Positions 12,101-23,715 of a DNA stretch of 52,849 bases are shown piece after piece. Position 1 is the first letter of the stretch, and each line of letters starts with the position of its first letter. The stretch comes from Zygophlyctis sp. KS116 (taxonomy: Eukaryota; Chytridiomycota), in the NCBI GenBank assembly GCA_054661495.1, contig BAAFSQ010000049.1:1-52849 (forward strand), in the 5' to 3' direction. Under the pieces are notes generated by a model. That model was not told where the DNA came from and made no database searches. It was given only the letters and a program-made list of their open reading frames with translations. Position numbers and translations under genes: made by a program.

Positions 12101-15100
12101 ATTTGCAAAAACTCTCCCAGAGATTTCTGTAGTGAAACAAAAAGATTTGCGAATCTTTGCAAGGTTTCGCCTATTTCGGAAATGGAAATGACATCTAGAA
12201 TCTTTCCTGCACGATTAACTTTGGCCATTAATTGTAGAAATTCAACATTGATCGTTCGGAACCTTGTTGTTTCAATTGGGAGAATAGATCCTATTTCATT
12301 ATCGCCTGAGAATACACCCTCGAGATATATCCACTGGCGCTGAATATCAACCCAAGAATCAAAGATCATGTGAATAGTACTCAGCTTACGTTCAAGAGAA
12401 AGAGCGTCCTCTTCAAATACCGAGTAATATACAGAGTTGGTCATAGAACTGAGAGAGGATAAATGTTCTTCACAAAGAACTAATATTTCCTCAAACCCCC
12501 TTACTAATCTACATTTGTTTTGATACGGCACGAACGATAGTTCGGTGTTTGCCCATGTACTCCGCACATTCTGAAGAAAATCTTCCAAAGCAGCTTCTCC
12601 AGAAGCTGCAGACATAATTTGCTTGATCATATTCTCATTCATTATAACAGGGGCATCCCAAAAGTCTCCCAACGACAGACCAGATTTTTTTCGAAGACTG
12701 TTTATTGAAAGAATCGAATACAGCTGACTCCAGTGCCGCTCTCTAAAAACATCAGACTTAAAGTCCAGTAGAATTTGGTTGGTTTTGACCAATTCATCAA
12801 TTTTAGATGACAATGTCAAATATCCTTCATATTGCTTAACAAACGTTGGTATAGATTTCTGCAACGCTAAAATATCACACAAACTGGTCTTGAGCTTATT
12901 ATAAGAGAGAGAACTCCAAGGAGTCCCTTTAAGGTCATTAATCATTTTCCAAACTTCTCCGACTGATGACCAAGCTAACTGTAAGGCTTTAAGCTCCTCT
13001 AAAGCTACACGAAGTTCTAGATGATCATCCTCTATTAGTGCAACTCCCAGCACTTTCCGCGCATTGGAAAATAATTTGTAATCCACCGCCATCTTTTCAA
13101 ATACAACGTGATTTTCACAGAGAAAGTCTAAAGCCTTGGAATAATCATAATCCTTATCAATAGGCTTATTTTCTGACCAATACTGAAGTTGAAGACTGAT
13201 ATTTTCATTCAAATTCCTGCTCTCTTCAGAAACACGCTTCATTAACGGTCCTACATTCTCAAAAAACAATTTTACCTAGCCTTGTATCCATTAAATCCCT
13301 TCTAAGTTTTAAAACCGAAAATATTGCATTCTAGATTTAAATAAGAAAAAATACTAATTCATTATTTAGGCAATCTAGGCCGATCCATTCATTTGGATAT
13401 ACAAATCGTTGCTTTTTCAAGAGCTTGTCAGAAGCATCAAACTCTTTAAAATCTGCCATCCAGACATGCTCATTTGCGGCCATTTCTTGTAGGTAGACTA
13501 TTGATGATACATCATCTTGTATCGAAAAAGAATCAAAATTCAGCTTTTCCAATCCTTCCCTCGCCGTTTGTAAATCAATTAAGAATCGTTTTGCCTTGGT
13601 TTGCAATATCTCTCCAAAAGCTTGCAAGATTCGATTGTGCCAAGTCACGAATTTATTATGGACTTTAGAAGCTACTATCCCCTATAATAGTTATAACGAC
13701 AATTAATTACGTGTTTGATCAAAACTGGCCCAAAACATTGTGAGTTTTCTTCGCTATCCATCATAAGTCGCGCCTCTTGAATTTCAGAAACTAATAATGC
13801 CCAGCGATCGATATCTAGTCCAAGATTTGAATAGACCATTTCAGGGCTCAAATCCCAAAGGCTTTGATAGTTGAACCATTTAGCGGTAAATATTGATATA
13901 GATGAAACAAGATCTTCCACTTTGCCATATGCATTTAGTAAAATAGTCTCCGGGATCATGAGCATCTGATTTATTTTAGAGAAATTATATCAACTTACAA
14001 GATTAGAATAATTTTTGTATTTATGACAAACAATTCTGTCCATTTGCTCATAATTTGATCTATGTAATCTAGGAAGGGAACAGACAGTGTCTAAAAATTA
14101 AATGATTTGTAAAGACAAACCTACAATGTCCTCTAACAAGCCAAAAAAATGAATTCTGCAGTATTCTAGAGGAGGCTCTAGTGATATACTTTGATTCTTG
14201 ATCCTAAACTCAAATTCAAGATGGGACGATTCATGGGATTCTAGTTTCCAGTACTATTAAAATTAAGTAAGTAGAACTACCTGCAATTCCGACTCTAACC
14301 TTTTTCTCAGTATTTGCTGAATCTCAGAATCCAGCTGAGTCACCCAAAAAGATATATTAGAGCATCCTTCTAGCGCAACATCATCAATCTGTTATTTTTA
14401 GTAGCTAATATTTACTATCTTTTGACAACGCGTGATGTTCTGAAGTAAATCAGATTTTCTGAAATTGCATATAATTAAATTTTGAAGACACAAACGAACT
14501 CCTTCCCATAATTTAACAATTCTTTTTACGCGAGTTGTAATGTTTGAAACCGACGTCGATAATTCTTTTACGAAATTCGTAAACCGATTCTCATCCGCTC
14601 CAGTAATTCGGGAATCATACTATGGTCATACTGACAAATTACTTACAATGTTAACAAAAAATTCCCATTTCAGTTTGGATCCCCCATTCACTAATAAATC
14701 ACGGATCTCTTTCCTCCAATTTTCGACTAATGGAATTATATCCGAATATTTTTCCACCGTTTTTGACATTTTTTCGTACTCCTGTATAGTTTCCGTTAAA
14801 GAGATCACGAATGGCTGAATTCGTGCAGAATCCCGACCCAGAGACATAATACTATGTGGTATTTGAAATCCTAGCGAAATCAAAAGCCTTACTTCTTTAA
14901 ATAATTCACAAAGTTTGGGATCGAAGTGCACTTTGAGATGCATTTTTTTATCTATTAAGTGTAAGCCAACAAATAGCAAACCTTTGTCCCTAGTATCTTT
15001 TACCACCTGGAATACAGAGCCGGTAACAGAGTAATTAGCAGAGATAACTTCATTCATCCAATTTTTGAATGTCATACCAACATCCAGCTTTTGTTGGAAT

Positions 15101-17036
15101 GCTAAACTCTCTTCTTTTATTTTCTGGCCTTCAGTGTATAAGTCCCAATCGTCTCCAAGCACATTCTGCACTCGTTTCAAATACATTACTAGATGTTCAT
15201 TCAGCTGCCTCGCCCACATTATTTTTCCCGACACAATTGGAACATCTAAATGAGAATTCATTCTAGCGGCACTAGTATTTTGATATTCTTTCTTAAATTT
15301 ATCATGTAACTAATGGTCATTTACAAGGGAAAAACCTTATTAATATCTTCCTTCACTCCCTCCAATAATTGTGCCTGATATTCATGAACAGCCCCACGAA
15401 TTTTCGGTCGTATAAACAGTGAGCTATCATGATAAACATAAAGAAACATACTTGAATTTAGAAAATACTCTAAGCATGTCTTTTGTATTCTTTACAAGGT
15501 CCAATTTATCTCTTAAATTGATGATGATTTCATTTTCGACTCTTGAAACTTTTTCATTGTAGGCTTTTTCTGCTACAACCCAGGCGTCCGTTCCGTCATT
15601 AGTCAAGTTGAGAGCTTCAACATGCTTTACACGTTCATAAGCAAGACTGATGTCTTCAAGAGCATGAGAATTGGATGATATTGTTTCTCCTAAAGCCAAA
15701 GCTTTAGCAAATATAGAAAAAAGCTGTTCGTGTTGCTTCCTAAAACTATAAATGAATTCCAATCGTTCCTGAAGCTTATTATGAGCAGCATTAATTTTGA
15801 TAGCTATTATTAAAGATTCATATAAAGTTACGTATAAACTTATCTCCTCTTTTTCTTGTTAATTCTCTCGCTACAGAAATGAATTCCTTCACATTTTCAT
15901 CCCAAATATCAATTGTCCCACAAACTCCGTGATAAACTTCAATAAAATCTTGAAATCTTTGATGCATCAACTTTTTTTCCTCTAATATCTTGATGAGTTG
16001 ATCATTTAAATCCTTGGAAATAGCTTCAACAAATTGTAATGCCCTTTTGATGGGATACTGAGATATTCTCAACTTTTTATTCAAGTGAGAAAAAATAAGT
16101 TCCACTGCATCACCAACTTTTCCGAAATCTGAAGCGGAAAGAAGTTCATTTATTGGAAAATCCTAATTGGTAAATTTCAAGTAAACAGTACCTTGAGAAG
16201 CAAATTAAACTTTTGTACTTTTTCTGTAGCCTCCTTCAACCCGGTATCAGCCAAAAAAGATACTGTTACATGATATCTCTTTGCATATTTTAATATATCT
16301 AATGTGAGACTAACCCCTACGGTCTGCAAACTTTTTTCGGTATTTAGAAGCACGCCTAAATTATTAAAATCGGACTCGTAATTAAACCCCAAAAAAACAA
16401 TAAATTACCTTCTAAATTTCCCCAAAACATTATTTCTGAGATAGCAGTTCCTTGCATTTCCCTTGAAAGGCTTGTAACCTTTTGAATCTCCTTTATCCAA
16501 GTATTAACGTGTCCCTGTAGTCTATTTAAAAATGAAGAATCTTCTAAAAGTGGCCCCAATTGTTCAACACAGGTCTTACCATTACTTATTAGCAGAGATA
16601 TTTGATGATCAACATCTAGTTGTACATTCGGCAACTGTTCTTCATTCAATGACGATAATGATAATTCAAGTTCAGTACATTTTTTCTTTGCTAGAGCCAC
16701 TGGTTTTGAGTCACCAGTCAATGAAAGTATTGGATTCATGGCCTGTACCATACACGAGAGCGTTGAACAGGTAGCTTGAGTGTCCTGAGTGTCTGGCAAA
16801 TGAATCAACTGTAAGAGTGAGCTCCAATCACCATTTCCGGACAAAATAGGAGAACGTTTTGCAACTACAAGAGCTAGATTTGTCACTGGTGCTAAATGAC
16901 ATTCAAAAGACTTGGAAATGTACAGATACTTAGTCTGCGGATTAGAGAAACTCTCAATTATTTCATGGTCAATCTTTAATTCAGATCCATACAGGCAAAA
17001 AACAATGTCTGAGAGGAATTCAGAAAGTCCCTTCAT
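3103..17036 (-). CDS. DYN1: Cytoplasmic dynein 1 heavy chain
   Basis: Minus-end-directed microtubule motor. The 24 exons in transcript order are 17036-16409, 16355-16192, 16162-15832, 15803-15452, 15423-15336, 15309-14647, 14619-14416, 14388-14281, 14253-14121, 14090-13999, 13965-13711, 13681-13355, 13330-13276, 13250-10870, 10842-9994, 9965-9095, 9068-8915, 8884-8240, 8214-6571, 6541-5094, 5063-4023, 3992-3684, 3658-3377 and 3350-3103. They join in frame to 4,423 aa. P-loops are present in AAA1 (GPAGTGKT, about residue 1793), AAA2 (GPSGSGKS, 2084), AAA3 (GPPGCGKS, 2435) and AAA4 (GISGSGKT, 2775). AAA1 has the Walker [12 protein letters not shown]. The stalk and microtubule-binding tip lie at about 3030-3250, and the C-terminal domain ends like DYNC1H1 ([16 protein letters not shown]). 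The tail matches cytoplasmic dynein 1, not axonemal dynein. The N-terminus is shorter than the human protein. All introns but the first (53 nt) are 24-33 nt. Confidence 0.97.
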
Positions 17037-17072
17037 ATTTAATAAATCGATTTTAAAATATCGCGAAGTTAC

Positions 17073-18570
17073 TTAATTAAGTAAGCACTCCTTTATAGAA
17101 TTTACAGCAGCAGACTGAATACGAGATTCAGAGAGTATTGAGAGCTTATTTAAAGCCTCAGAGATCATTGTTTCCCTTTTGAATAGATTCCTCTTTGCAT
17201 TTTCATTAGATTCTAAAACTAGAGAAAATTCGGTTTTGATCTTTTCTAGTTTAGCATTAGCTTCACAGAGAGCTTTATTCTTGAGATCAAGAGTATTTTC
17301 TAGTTCCTGAATTCTGGATTTAGTATCCATATTTGCACGTCTCTTTAATGCTTGATTTAGTACAAGTAATTTTTCAAGTTTAGATTCTAAAACTGTACTT
17401 GTATCTTGAAAAGAAGAGACTTGATCTTTTAATCCTTTAAATTCATGTATAGCAGATTTCATTTTAGAATCTAAGGATTCCTTTAGCTGAGCAAAGGTTT
17501 TTATATGACTCTAAAGATTTAAAAAAGATAATATTACAGCATCAATTCCATGTTTCATAAAGAGATCTAGACTTTTATTTACATCTACAAGAGCTGTATT
17601 TCTTTCTTTGAGTTCAAAAATATATCTAAAAATTAGTAAATAAGATGTGACCTCTTCTTCATTTTTTCAAATACTTGTTCCTTTTCTCCAAAATCCTTTA
17701 ATAGAGTCTCCAACTGCAAGATTTTAGAGTCTTTTTCTTCCAAACATTTTTCTGATTCCTTACTAGTCTCTTGAATTAGAGTCTCCAACTGCAAGATTTT
17801 AGAGTCTTTTTCTTCCAAACGTTTGTCTGATTCCTTACTAGTCTCTTGAATTAGAGTCTCCGACTATAGTTTAAGACTAGAAAAAATATTACCTTGAGTT
17901 TACTTATCCTATTTTCTAAAGATGCAATGAGAGCAGAATTTTCCTCTTGAAGTAGTAAAAGTGCTTGATTTTCCTCTTGTATTTCTTGAAATCTCTTTTC
18001 TTGCTGTAAAACTTGAAGAGATCTATCCTTTATATCCTCTTTCAGACTTGAATTTTCATTTACAAACTCTTTTCTAGACTCTACAATTTCCATTTGCAAC
18101 TCCTGAATTTGAAAAACAAGTTTTGAGTTTAATTCCCATAATTTTTCCAATTCTTCCCTTAATGCGGTACCAGTTGTATCTAGAGCCATCAGAGTCATGT
18201 TCTTTTCTTCCTCTTCATATTTAATAAATATAGTCATTGCATCAATAGTTTTTTCCTTTGAATGTATTAAACTTGCCAAATGTAAATTATCATTTTCCAA
18301 TTCCTTGTATTTTTCAATAAATTCTTCCTGAGAGTAAAAGTCCTGTAGAGACTGTAATTCACTTAATTCATTTAGTAATTGATTCTTTTGAATTTCTGAT
18401 TCTCTTAAATTTGATTTTAATTGAGAAATCTGCTCAATATAGTCAATTTGACCGTCATTTAATGTCTCTGACAACAAATATATTCTCATTTTAAGTTCAA
18501 AGTTTTCCTTTTTCAAAGAATCAAAGAGAGTTTCCTTTTGTAATAATCCCAATTCCTCATTCTGTAACAT
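17073..18570 (-). CDS. Long coiled-coil protein of unknown function
   Basis: Exons 18570-17893, 17863-17652, 17625-17538 and 17510-17073 join in frame to 471 aa. The introns are 29, 26 and 27 nt. Nearly the whole protein is Glu/Lys/Leu/Gln-rich with heptad-like leucine spacing, predicting an extended coiled coil, and I see no catalytic motif. An internal 25-residue block (ETLIQETSKES...KILQL) occurs twice in tandem and begins a third time; 25 residues is not a whole number of heptads and fits a 7+7+11 stutter. The gene sits between RAD6 and dynein on the same strand (21 nt and 36 nt spacers). A role as a golgin, centrosomal or tether protein would be a guess, because low-complexity coiled coils resemble many families. 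Confidence 0.8.
17703..17852. repeat. 75-bp tandem duplication inside the coiled-coil gene
   Basis: Two adjacent 75-bp units, 17703-17777 and 17778-17852, differ at only two positions by eye. The start of a third unit (AGAGTCTCC) appears at 17853. In the minus-strand frame each unit encodes 25 coiled-coil residues, so the duplication preserves the frame and lengthens the coil. Confidence 0.9.
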
Positions 18571-18591
18571 TTGATTATTTTTTGATAAAAA

Positions 18592-19069
18592 TTAAATCCA
18601 CGATGCCTCTACAGACTCTTTGACTCTCTTGACATATTCCTTTTTATTATCTGTAAATAGTCTTGCAGCCTCTGCATTAGCAGGAGAGTTTGGATTTGGA
18701 TCATGTAAAAGAGATTGAACAGATGTCAGAATTGCTGATACATCATAAGTAGGAGACCATCTATTCTGTAGTATATCAAGACATAAATCCCCATTTGCAT
18801 ACACATTAGGATGAAATATAGATGATAGAAATTTAACATGAGGTGGTTTAGTGGGATAAGATTCATCAAAGGTTAAAAGTAATTTAAAAGTTCCATCTTC
18901 AAAAGGAGTCTCTTCTGGACCAAAAATAACTGCATTCCAGACTAGTACATTATCCTAAAAAATTAGAATTTCAAGTTACAGGACATGGAGCTCCCGAAAT
19001 TCCTTCAGGGGGATCAGACTGGAGTCTTTTGAAATCTCTCATTAATCGTCTCTTTGCTGGAGTTGACAT
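18592..19069 (-). CDS. RAD6: Ubiquitin-conjugating enzyme E2, RAD6/UBC2
   Basis: E2 that monoubiquitinates histone H2B and PCNA and works with N-degron E3s, acting in the nucleus and cytosol. Exons 19069-18980 and 18954-18592, separated by a 25-nt intron, give 150 aa. The start [17 protein letters not shown] is diagnostic of RAD6. The active-site Cys88 sits in [12 protein letters not shown] at 78-80 matches the family, and the length equals that of metazoan and fission yeast RAD6. The yeast-type acidic tail is absent; the protein ends at EASWI. The gene is divergent from POLG across 76 nt that carry an AGGGT motif. Confidence 0.97.
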
Positions 19070-19082
19070 TTATCTAGGAATT

Positions 19083-19092
19083 CTAGGGTTTA
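19083..19092. promoter_or_regulatory. CTAGGGTTTA motif between RAD6 and POLG
   Basis: An AGGGT core at 19085-19089 lies 16-20 nt upstream of the RAD6 ATG in the 76-nt bidirectional spacer. The same core recurs in two other divergent spacers of this window. It resembles the telomere-like AGGGTT/AACCCT boxes bound by Myb-type factors such as Tbf1 in other organisms. The function here is inferred only. Confidence 0.35.
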
Positions 19093-19145
19093 CATTTGCA
19101 AAGTAGATTTGGGGTTGCGTGTTCTCAAAAGAGTTTTGACACAAT

Positions 19146-22100
19146 ATGAATCCACTAGGAATACAAATACTCAAAGACTCTATTTCTAAATTTATATTTC
19201 CAAAACCATTGGTTCCAGACATAAAAAAAATTAATCTTTCTAAAAAACACTTGCAAGAGTTTGGACTATTAAATAAGAATTTAGATCCACTTCCTGAACT
19301 CAAGGGACTAGAGGGGATTTTAGAATTTTTAACGCCAAGAAAAAAAGAGTCATGTATAGGAATGAAGCAGTTTTTTAAGATTCTAGGAAGAGAACAGTCT
19401 GACGGTAAAAGGAAAATATTATTGGATTTAGCTGGTTCTAAAATTCCTGAAATTCCAAACAAATTCAAGTTGCAATCTGGTTGGACTAGATACTCTAATG
19501 AATTGGAAAATTTTAAAATTTCAAAAGTATTACATCCCTTGGAGGAGTCTCTGGTTTTTGATACAGAGGTTCTCTATAAAATTTCACATTTTCCTGTAAT
19601 TGCATCGGCTGTGTCGCAAAAGGCTTGGTATATATGGCTTTCTCCAGAGTTATTTTCAGACTCGATAGCGGATATAGAGTCTAGAGATAAATTGATTTCT
19701 TTAGGTGACTCAAAAGTAATAGTAGGACATCATGTTGCTTTTGATAGAGTTAGGATTAAAGAGGAATACGCTTTAAAGGATTCTAATCTCACATTTTTAG
19801 ATACAATGAGTTTGCATGTTACAATTGGTGGTTTATCAAGTCAGCAAAGAGGTTCTTGGATGAAATATAAAAAGGAATTAGAATTAATGGATTTATCCTT
19901 GGTAAAAAAAGAAAAAGATTGGAAAGATGTTGGAGCTCCTAATAATCTGCAAGATATTTATAAATTATATACTGGGAAATATTTATCAAAAGAAGTTAGA
20001 TCAGAGTTTGATGGGACAGATATAAAGAAAATATCAGAGCCAGAAACTTTACAAAGGTTAATTAGGTATTGTGCTTCAGATGTACAAGCAACACATGAAT
20101 TACTATCTGTACTATTGCCCAAATTCATACAAAAATGTCCACATCCAGTTTCTTTTGCCGGAGTTTTGCACATGGGAAAAGGTTATTTAACGGTTACAAA
20201 GGACTGGGATCAATTTATCAAAGATGCAGAAAAAAAGTGTGATGAATATCAGTCTTTAATAGAGAAAAGATTGACTTCTCTGGCTTATAAGGCCTTGGAG
20301 ACCCCTCTTTCAGAAATTTCTGATGATCAATGGCTAAGACATTTAGATTGGGAAATAAAGACACCGAGGAAGAAAGATCCAATTCCGTTTAACTTTTTAA
20401 TTCCTGCAGCTCAAAAATCAGCATTGGCTTTGGCACCAAAATGGTACAAGGACTTGTGGGACTCTAAATTAAAGCGAGTTCGTATTACTACTAGCAAGCG
20501 AGTTTCGCCTTATCTGCTCAAGTTGGAATGGAAAGGTTTCCCAATCTGTTATTCTTCTATTTATGGCTGGATGTATAGAGTTCATATGTCTGATGCAACA
20601 AAATTAATGGGTAAACCGCTTGTATTTGACACTGATGAAACTTCAGATACATTTGATCCGATAGCTTCTCTGGATAATGAGAATTATTATTTCCAAGTGC
20701 CTCATCCTGACGGGGAGGGCAAGAACTGTGGTAATCCGTTATCAAAGAATTATCTTTCTGCTTTTGAAGACGGAACACTTAGTTCTGCTTATTTGGATGC
20801 TAAAGAAATTCTCAGGTTGAATGCACAGTGCTCATATTGGGTTAGTGCGCGGCAAAGAATTAAAGATCAATTTGTGGTATGGAATGATTCCAATAATTCT
20901 TTAATTGGTGATATATCTGCTCCGGATGGATCGAAAGTTGGCGTGATTCTCCCTCAATCTATAACCATGGGAACTGTGACTAGGAGAGCTGTTGAAGCAA
21001 CTTGGATGACTGCTGCCAATGCGAAAGAGAATCGGATCGGATCAGAACTAAAAAGTCTAGTAAAGGCTCCAAAAGGTTATAGATTTGTTGGAGCGGATGT
21101 AGATTCACAAGAGCTATGGATTGCATCACTTCTAGGTGATGCACAATTCGGTATACACGGAGCATCTGCCATCGGTTTTATGACATTGCAGGGTACAAAG
21201 CATCTTAAGACCGACTTGCATTCAGTCACAGGCGCAATCATAGGAGTTTCGAGAGATTCAGCAAAAGTGTTCAACTATAGTCGAATATACGGTGCTGGAA
21301 AGCAACATGCTTGCCAATTACTCTTAAAAAATAATCCAAGTATGGTCAGAAAGGAAGCAGAAAGAAAAGTCGCACAATTGTATAAACAGACAAAAGGTCA
21401 AAAATATAATATTCAAAGAAAAACTATACCTATTGGTATTCCCAAGCAGTTTTGGTTCGGAGGTTCCGAATCATTTATGTTTAATGCCATGGAAAAAATT
21501 GCTACTTCTCCCAATCCGAAAACTCCTGTTCTTGGATGTGAAATACCAGACTCCCTTTTGCCTGAATATGTTGGAACTAATGTATGTTTTTTAAAATTAA
21601 TCTCCTAGTTTATGACTAGTAGAGTAAATTGGGTGGTACAATCGTCCGGTGTCGACTATTTGCATTTGCTCTTGGTTGCAATGTCATATTTATTTCGCCG
21701 CATGCAAATTGATGGACGGTTTTTGGTTAGCATTCATGATGAAGTTCGGTTTCTTGTGAAAGAAGAGCATAGTTTTCGGGCTGCTTTAGCACTTCAGTTA
21801 GCTAATCTTTGGGTGCGAGCTCTATTTGCTGAAAGTGTTGGAATTTCTAATTTACCACAAGTATCATTTTCTTACATTAACCTTAGAATGTTGCATTTTT
21901 CTCAAGTATAGATGTAGATCATGTCCTTCGAAAAGAGATTGACGTGTCTTGCGTGACACCATCAAATCAAGTCCCTATCTCCAATGGGCAATCTCTAGAT
22001 ATTTATCAAATTTTAAATCATTTTTCAAGTACAGATGTAGAGTCTGTTTTTGGTCAAGAATTAGAATCGGTCAAGGCGCTCTTGAATGAAAATTTGGAAG

Positions 22101-22261
22101 ATGATTCCGAACCTGTTCCGACTCATGGAACAAATTGGATAGAAATTCAAATGGCCAAATCAGCATATGATTTGGATAAACAACTTTCACCGCGGATTTC
22201 CAAAAGAGGATTTTTAGAAAAAACAAATGTTATGAATGAAAATGTTGATAAATGTTTATAA
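19146..22261 (+). CDS. MIP1: Mitochondrial DNA polymerase gamma, catalytic subunit
   Basis: Family A polymerase replicating mtDNA. Exons 19146-21581, 21609-21860 and 21887-22261 give 1,020 aa; the introns are 27 and 26 nt. The 3'-5' exonuclease motifs are Exo I VFDTEVL (about residue 137), Exo [10 protein letters not shown] (about 192) and Exo [15 protein letters not shown] (about 308). The polymerase motifs are [11 protein letters not shown] (about 648); [19 protein letters not shown] (about 703); and [11 protein letters not shown] (about 852). Blocks such as [17 protein letters not shown] and SLDIYQI near the C-terminus are specific to POLG and separate it from bacterial Pol I. Both activities look intact. 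It is shorter than yeast Mip1 and human POLG (about 1,250 and 1,239 aa). No strong mitochondrial presequence is obvious, although the first 25 residues are moderately basic. Confidence 0.97.
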
Positions 22262-22313
22262 TACAATATAAAAAGGATTAAACTCTATCGGATTATAAAT
22301 CGGAAGATTTCCC

Positions 22314-22751
22314 ATGAATATTCTGCTAAATGAGGCACTTTTGGACACCAAACAAATTAGTAATGCAGCAATCATAAGATCCAAAGATGGGAATATCAGA
22401 GCAAAATCTCCAAATTTCTCAGTAATCAACTGCCCTAATTTTTAGATTTCCCCTGAAGAATATAAACTGATTTGTAATGCATTTGAGAACCCAAAACATG
22501 TCCGATCTACAGAAAATGGAATATATTTTATGGATATTCCATATAAAGCGATCCGAGCAGATACTCAAAGTGTCTATGGAAAGAATGCAGTACTTTAACG
22601 ATTTTAAAACTAGGAATCTAAATCAGGAATCATTATATGCAAAACCCATGGACTATACATTCTTGGAACTTATGATCAAAGTATGTTTGCAAGTGTGGCA
22701 GTTGAGGCTGTAGAGAAATTAGCAGAATATTTTAGGAAGAAGAATAAGTAA
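22314..22751 (+). CDS. PFY1: Profilin
   Basis: Small actin-monomer and poly-proline binding protein. It is hidden in three short exons: 22314-22421, 22446-22589 and 22614-22751, with two 24-nt introns, giving 129 aa. Family features are TKQISNAAI near the start, SPNFS|ISPEEYK (about 32-42), the DTQSVYGKNA region, IIICKTHGLYILGTYD (the central strand) and the C-terminal helix AVEKLAEYF. The beginning is about two residues shorter than typical profilins and lacks the conserved N-terminal Trp, so a tiny upstream exon cannot be excluded. The last 20 nt overlap the 3' end of the convergent TPR-like gene. Confidence 0.9.
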
Positions 22752-23586
22752 TACATTTTCTTGCAAGCCAATATCCGATCCAATAAAAATCCCATTGTCC
22801 GGTTTCTTTTGCTAAATCTGACCATGTCTGATAAACTTGTGGCGGAATAGAATGACAAGTCTCTATAATCTTGAATAAATACAACAGGCCCACTTCTTTT
22901 CCAGCCTTTATCTTTTCCGATTTAAGACTAAATCTGCTCGGACCATGATAAGGATCCAACTTTAATACCTTTTGATAAGAGTCTACTGATCCCTTAACTT
23001 GAGCATTTAACGCCCAAGAATGAATACAATTAGGATATTTTGATACTAGTTTTAATAGCTCTGTCTGAATGCATCCATGATCAACATTTCGCGATATCAA
23101 GAGTTGAATCAAATCCAGTCTTGTACTTAAAGACTCTTGAATTTCCAATGAGTGCTCATAATATTCATTGACCCCTTCCAAGCTCTTTCCTTGCAAAGCC
23201 AAACAATACCCAACTTCTTTCAACCAAAACCATTGATCAGAGTCTGTAATTTTAGAGAATAGAATTGCCATTTCTAAACACTTTTCTAAATCTCCATTCC
23301 CCATCATAAGTTTATATATTTCCTGTATTTTTATTTCATGAATTTTACCATTGATAGCCCTGTTGATTTAATTTCCTGTATATCCAGAGGCATTGGCAAA
23401 GAGTAAAAATCCTTTACTAATTTCCCATTAATCTTGTGAAAACATTTAATGGCCAATTGCCACATTATCTGATATTACTTTTTAGTTTTTTACTTTATCA
23501 AAAGGATTCCTAACTAGACCTTGAAATGATTCTCTTAATGCTTCAGAATATCTTCTTGTCCGATACAGATGGTAGACTCTGTCCAT
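22732..23586 (-). CDS. TPR-like helical repeat protein, function unknown
   Basis: Exons 23586-23494, 23468-23349 and 23322-22732 (introns 25 and 26 nt) give 267 aa. The protein is made of alpha-helical pairs with TPR-like spacing: YRTRRYSEALRESFQGLVRNPFD near the N-terminus, WLKEVGYCLALQGKSLEGVNEYYEHSLEI (split here by eye) in the middle, and SYQKVLKLDPYHGPSRFSL late. The start and one central segment faintly recall TTC8/BBS8, but the protein is about half that length and I could not confirm this. The first two exons were found by splicing logic, so the start is moderately certain. It overlaps profilin by 20 nt tail to tail. Confidence 0.7.
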
Positions 23587-23715
23587 TATTCCTGCGCGTT
23601 TTCTTCAATTAGCACATTCACCGATTGCAAGTAACAGTAAGTAGGTAGTTCAAAAACTCTAAAAAAATTGGAAAAAATCATTGATTATATAATGCTTCCA
23701 AGAATGTATAATTCT

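Noticed and set aside
3103-17036. The many minus-strand ORF pieces could be a decayed dynein pseudogene or several small genes.
   Set aside because: All 24 pieces join through GT...AG gaps of 24-53 nt into one 4,424-codon frame (including the stop) that follows human cytoplasmic dynein throughout, with all P-loops intact.
22477-22713. 78-aa plus-strand ORF.
   Set aside because: It is a wrong-frame shadow that runs across profilin exons 2 and 3 and the intron between them.
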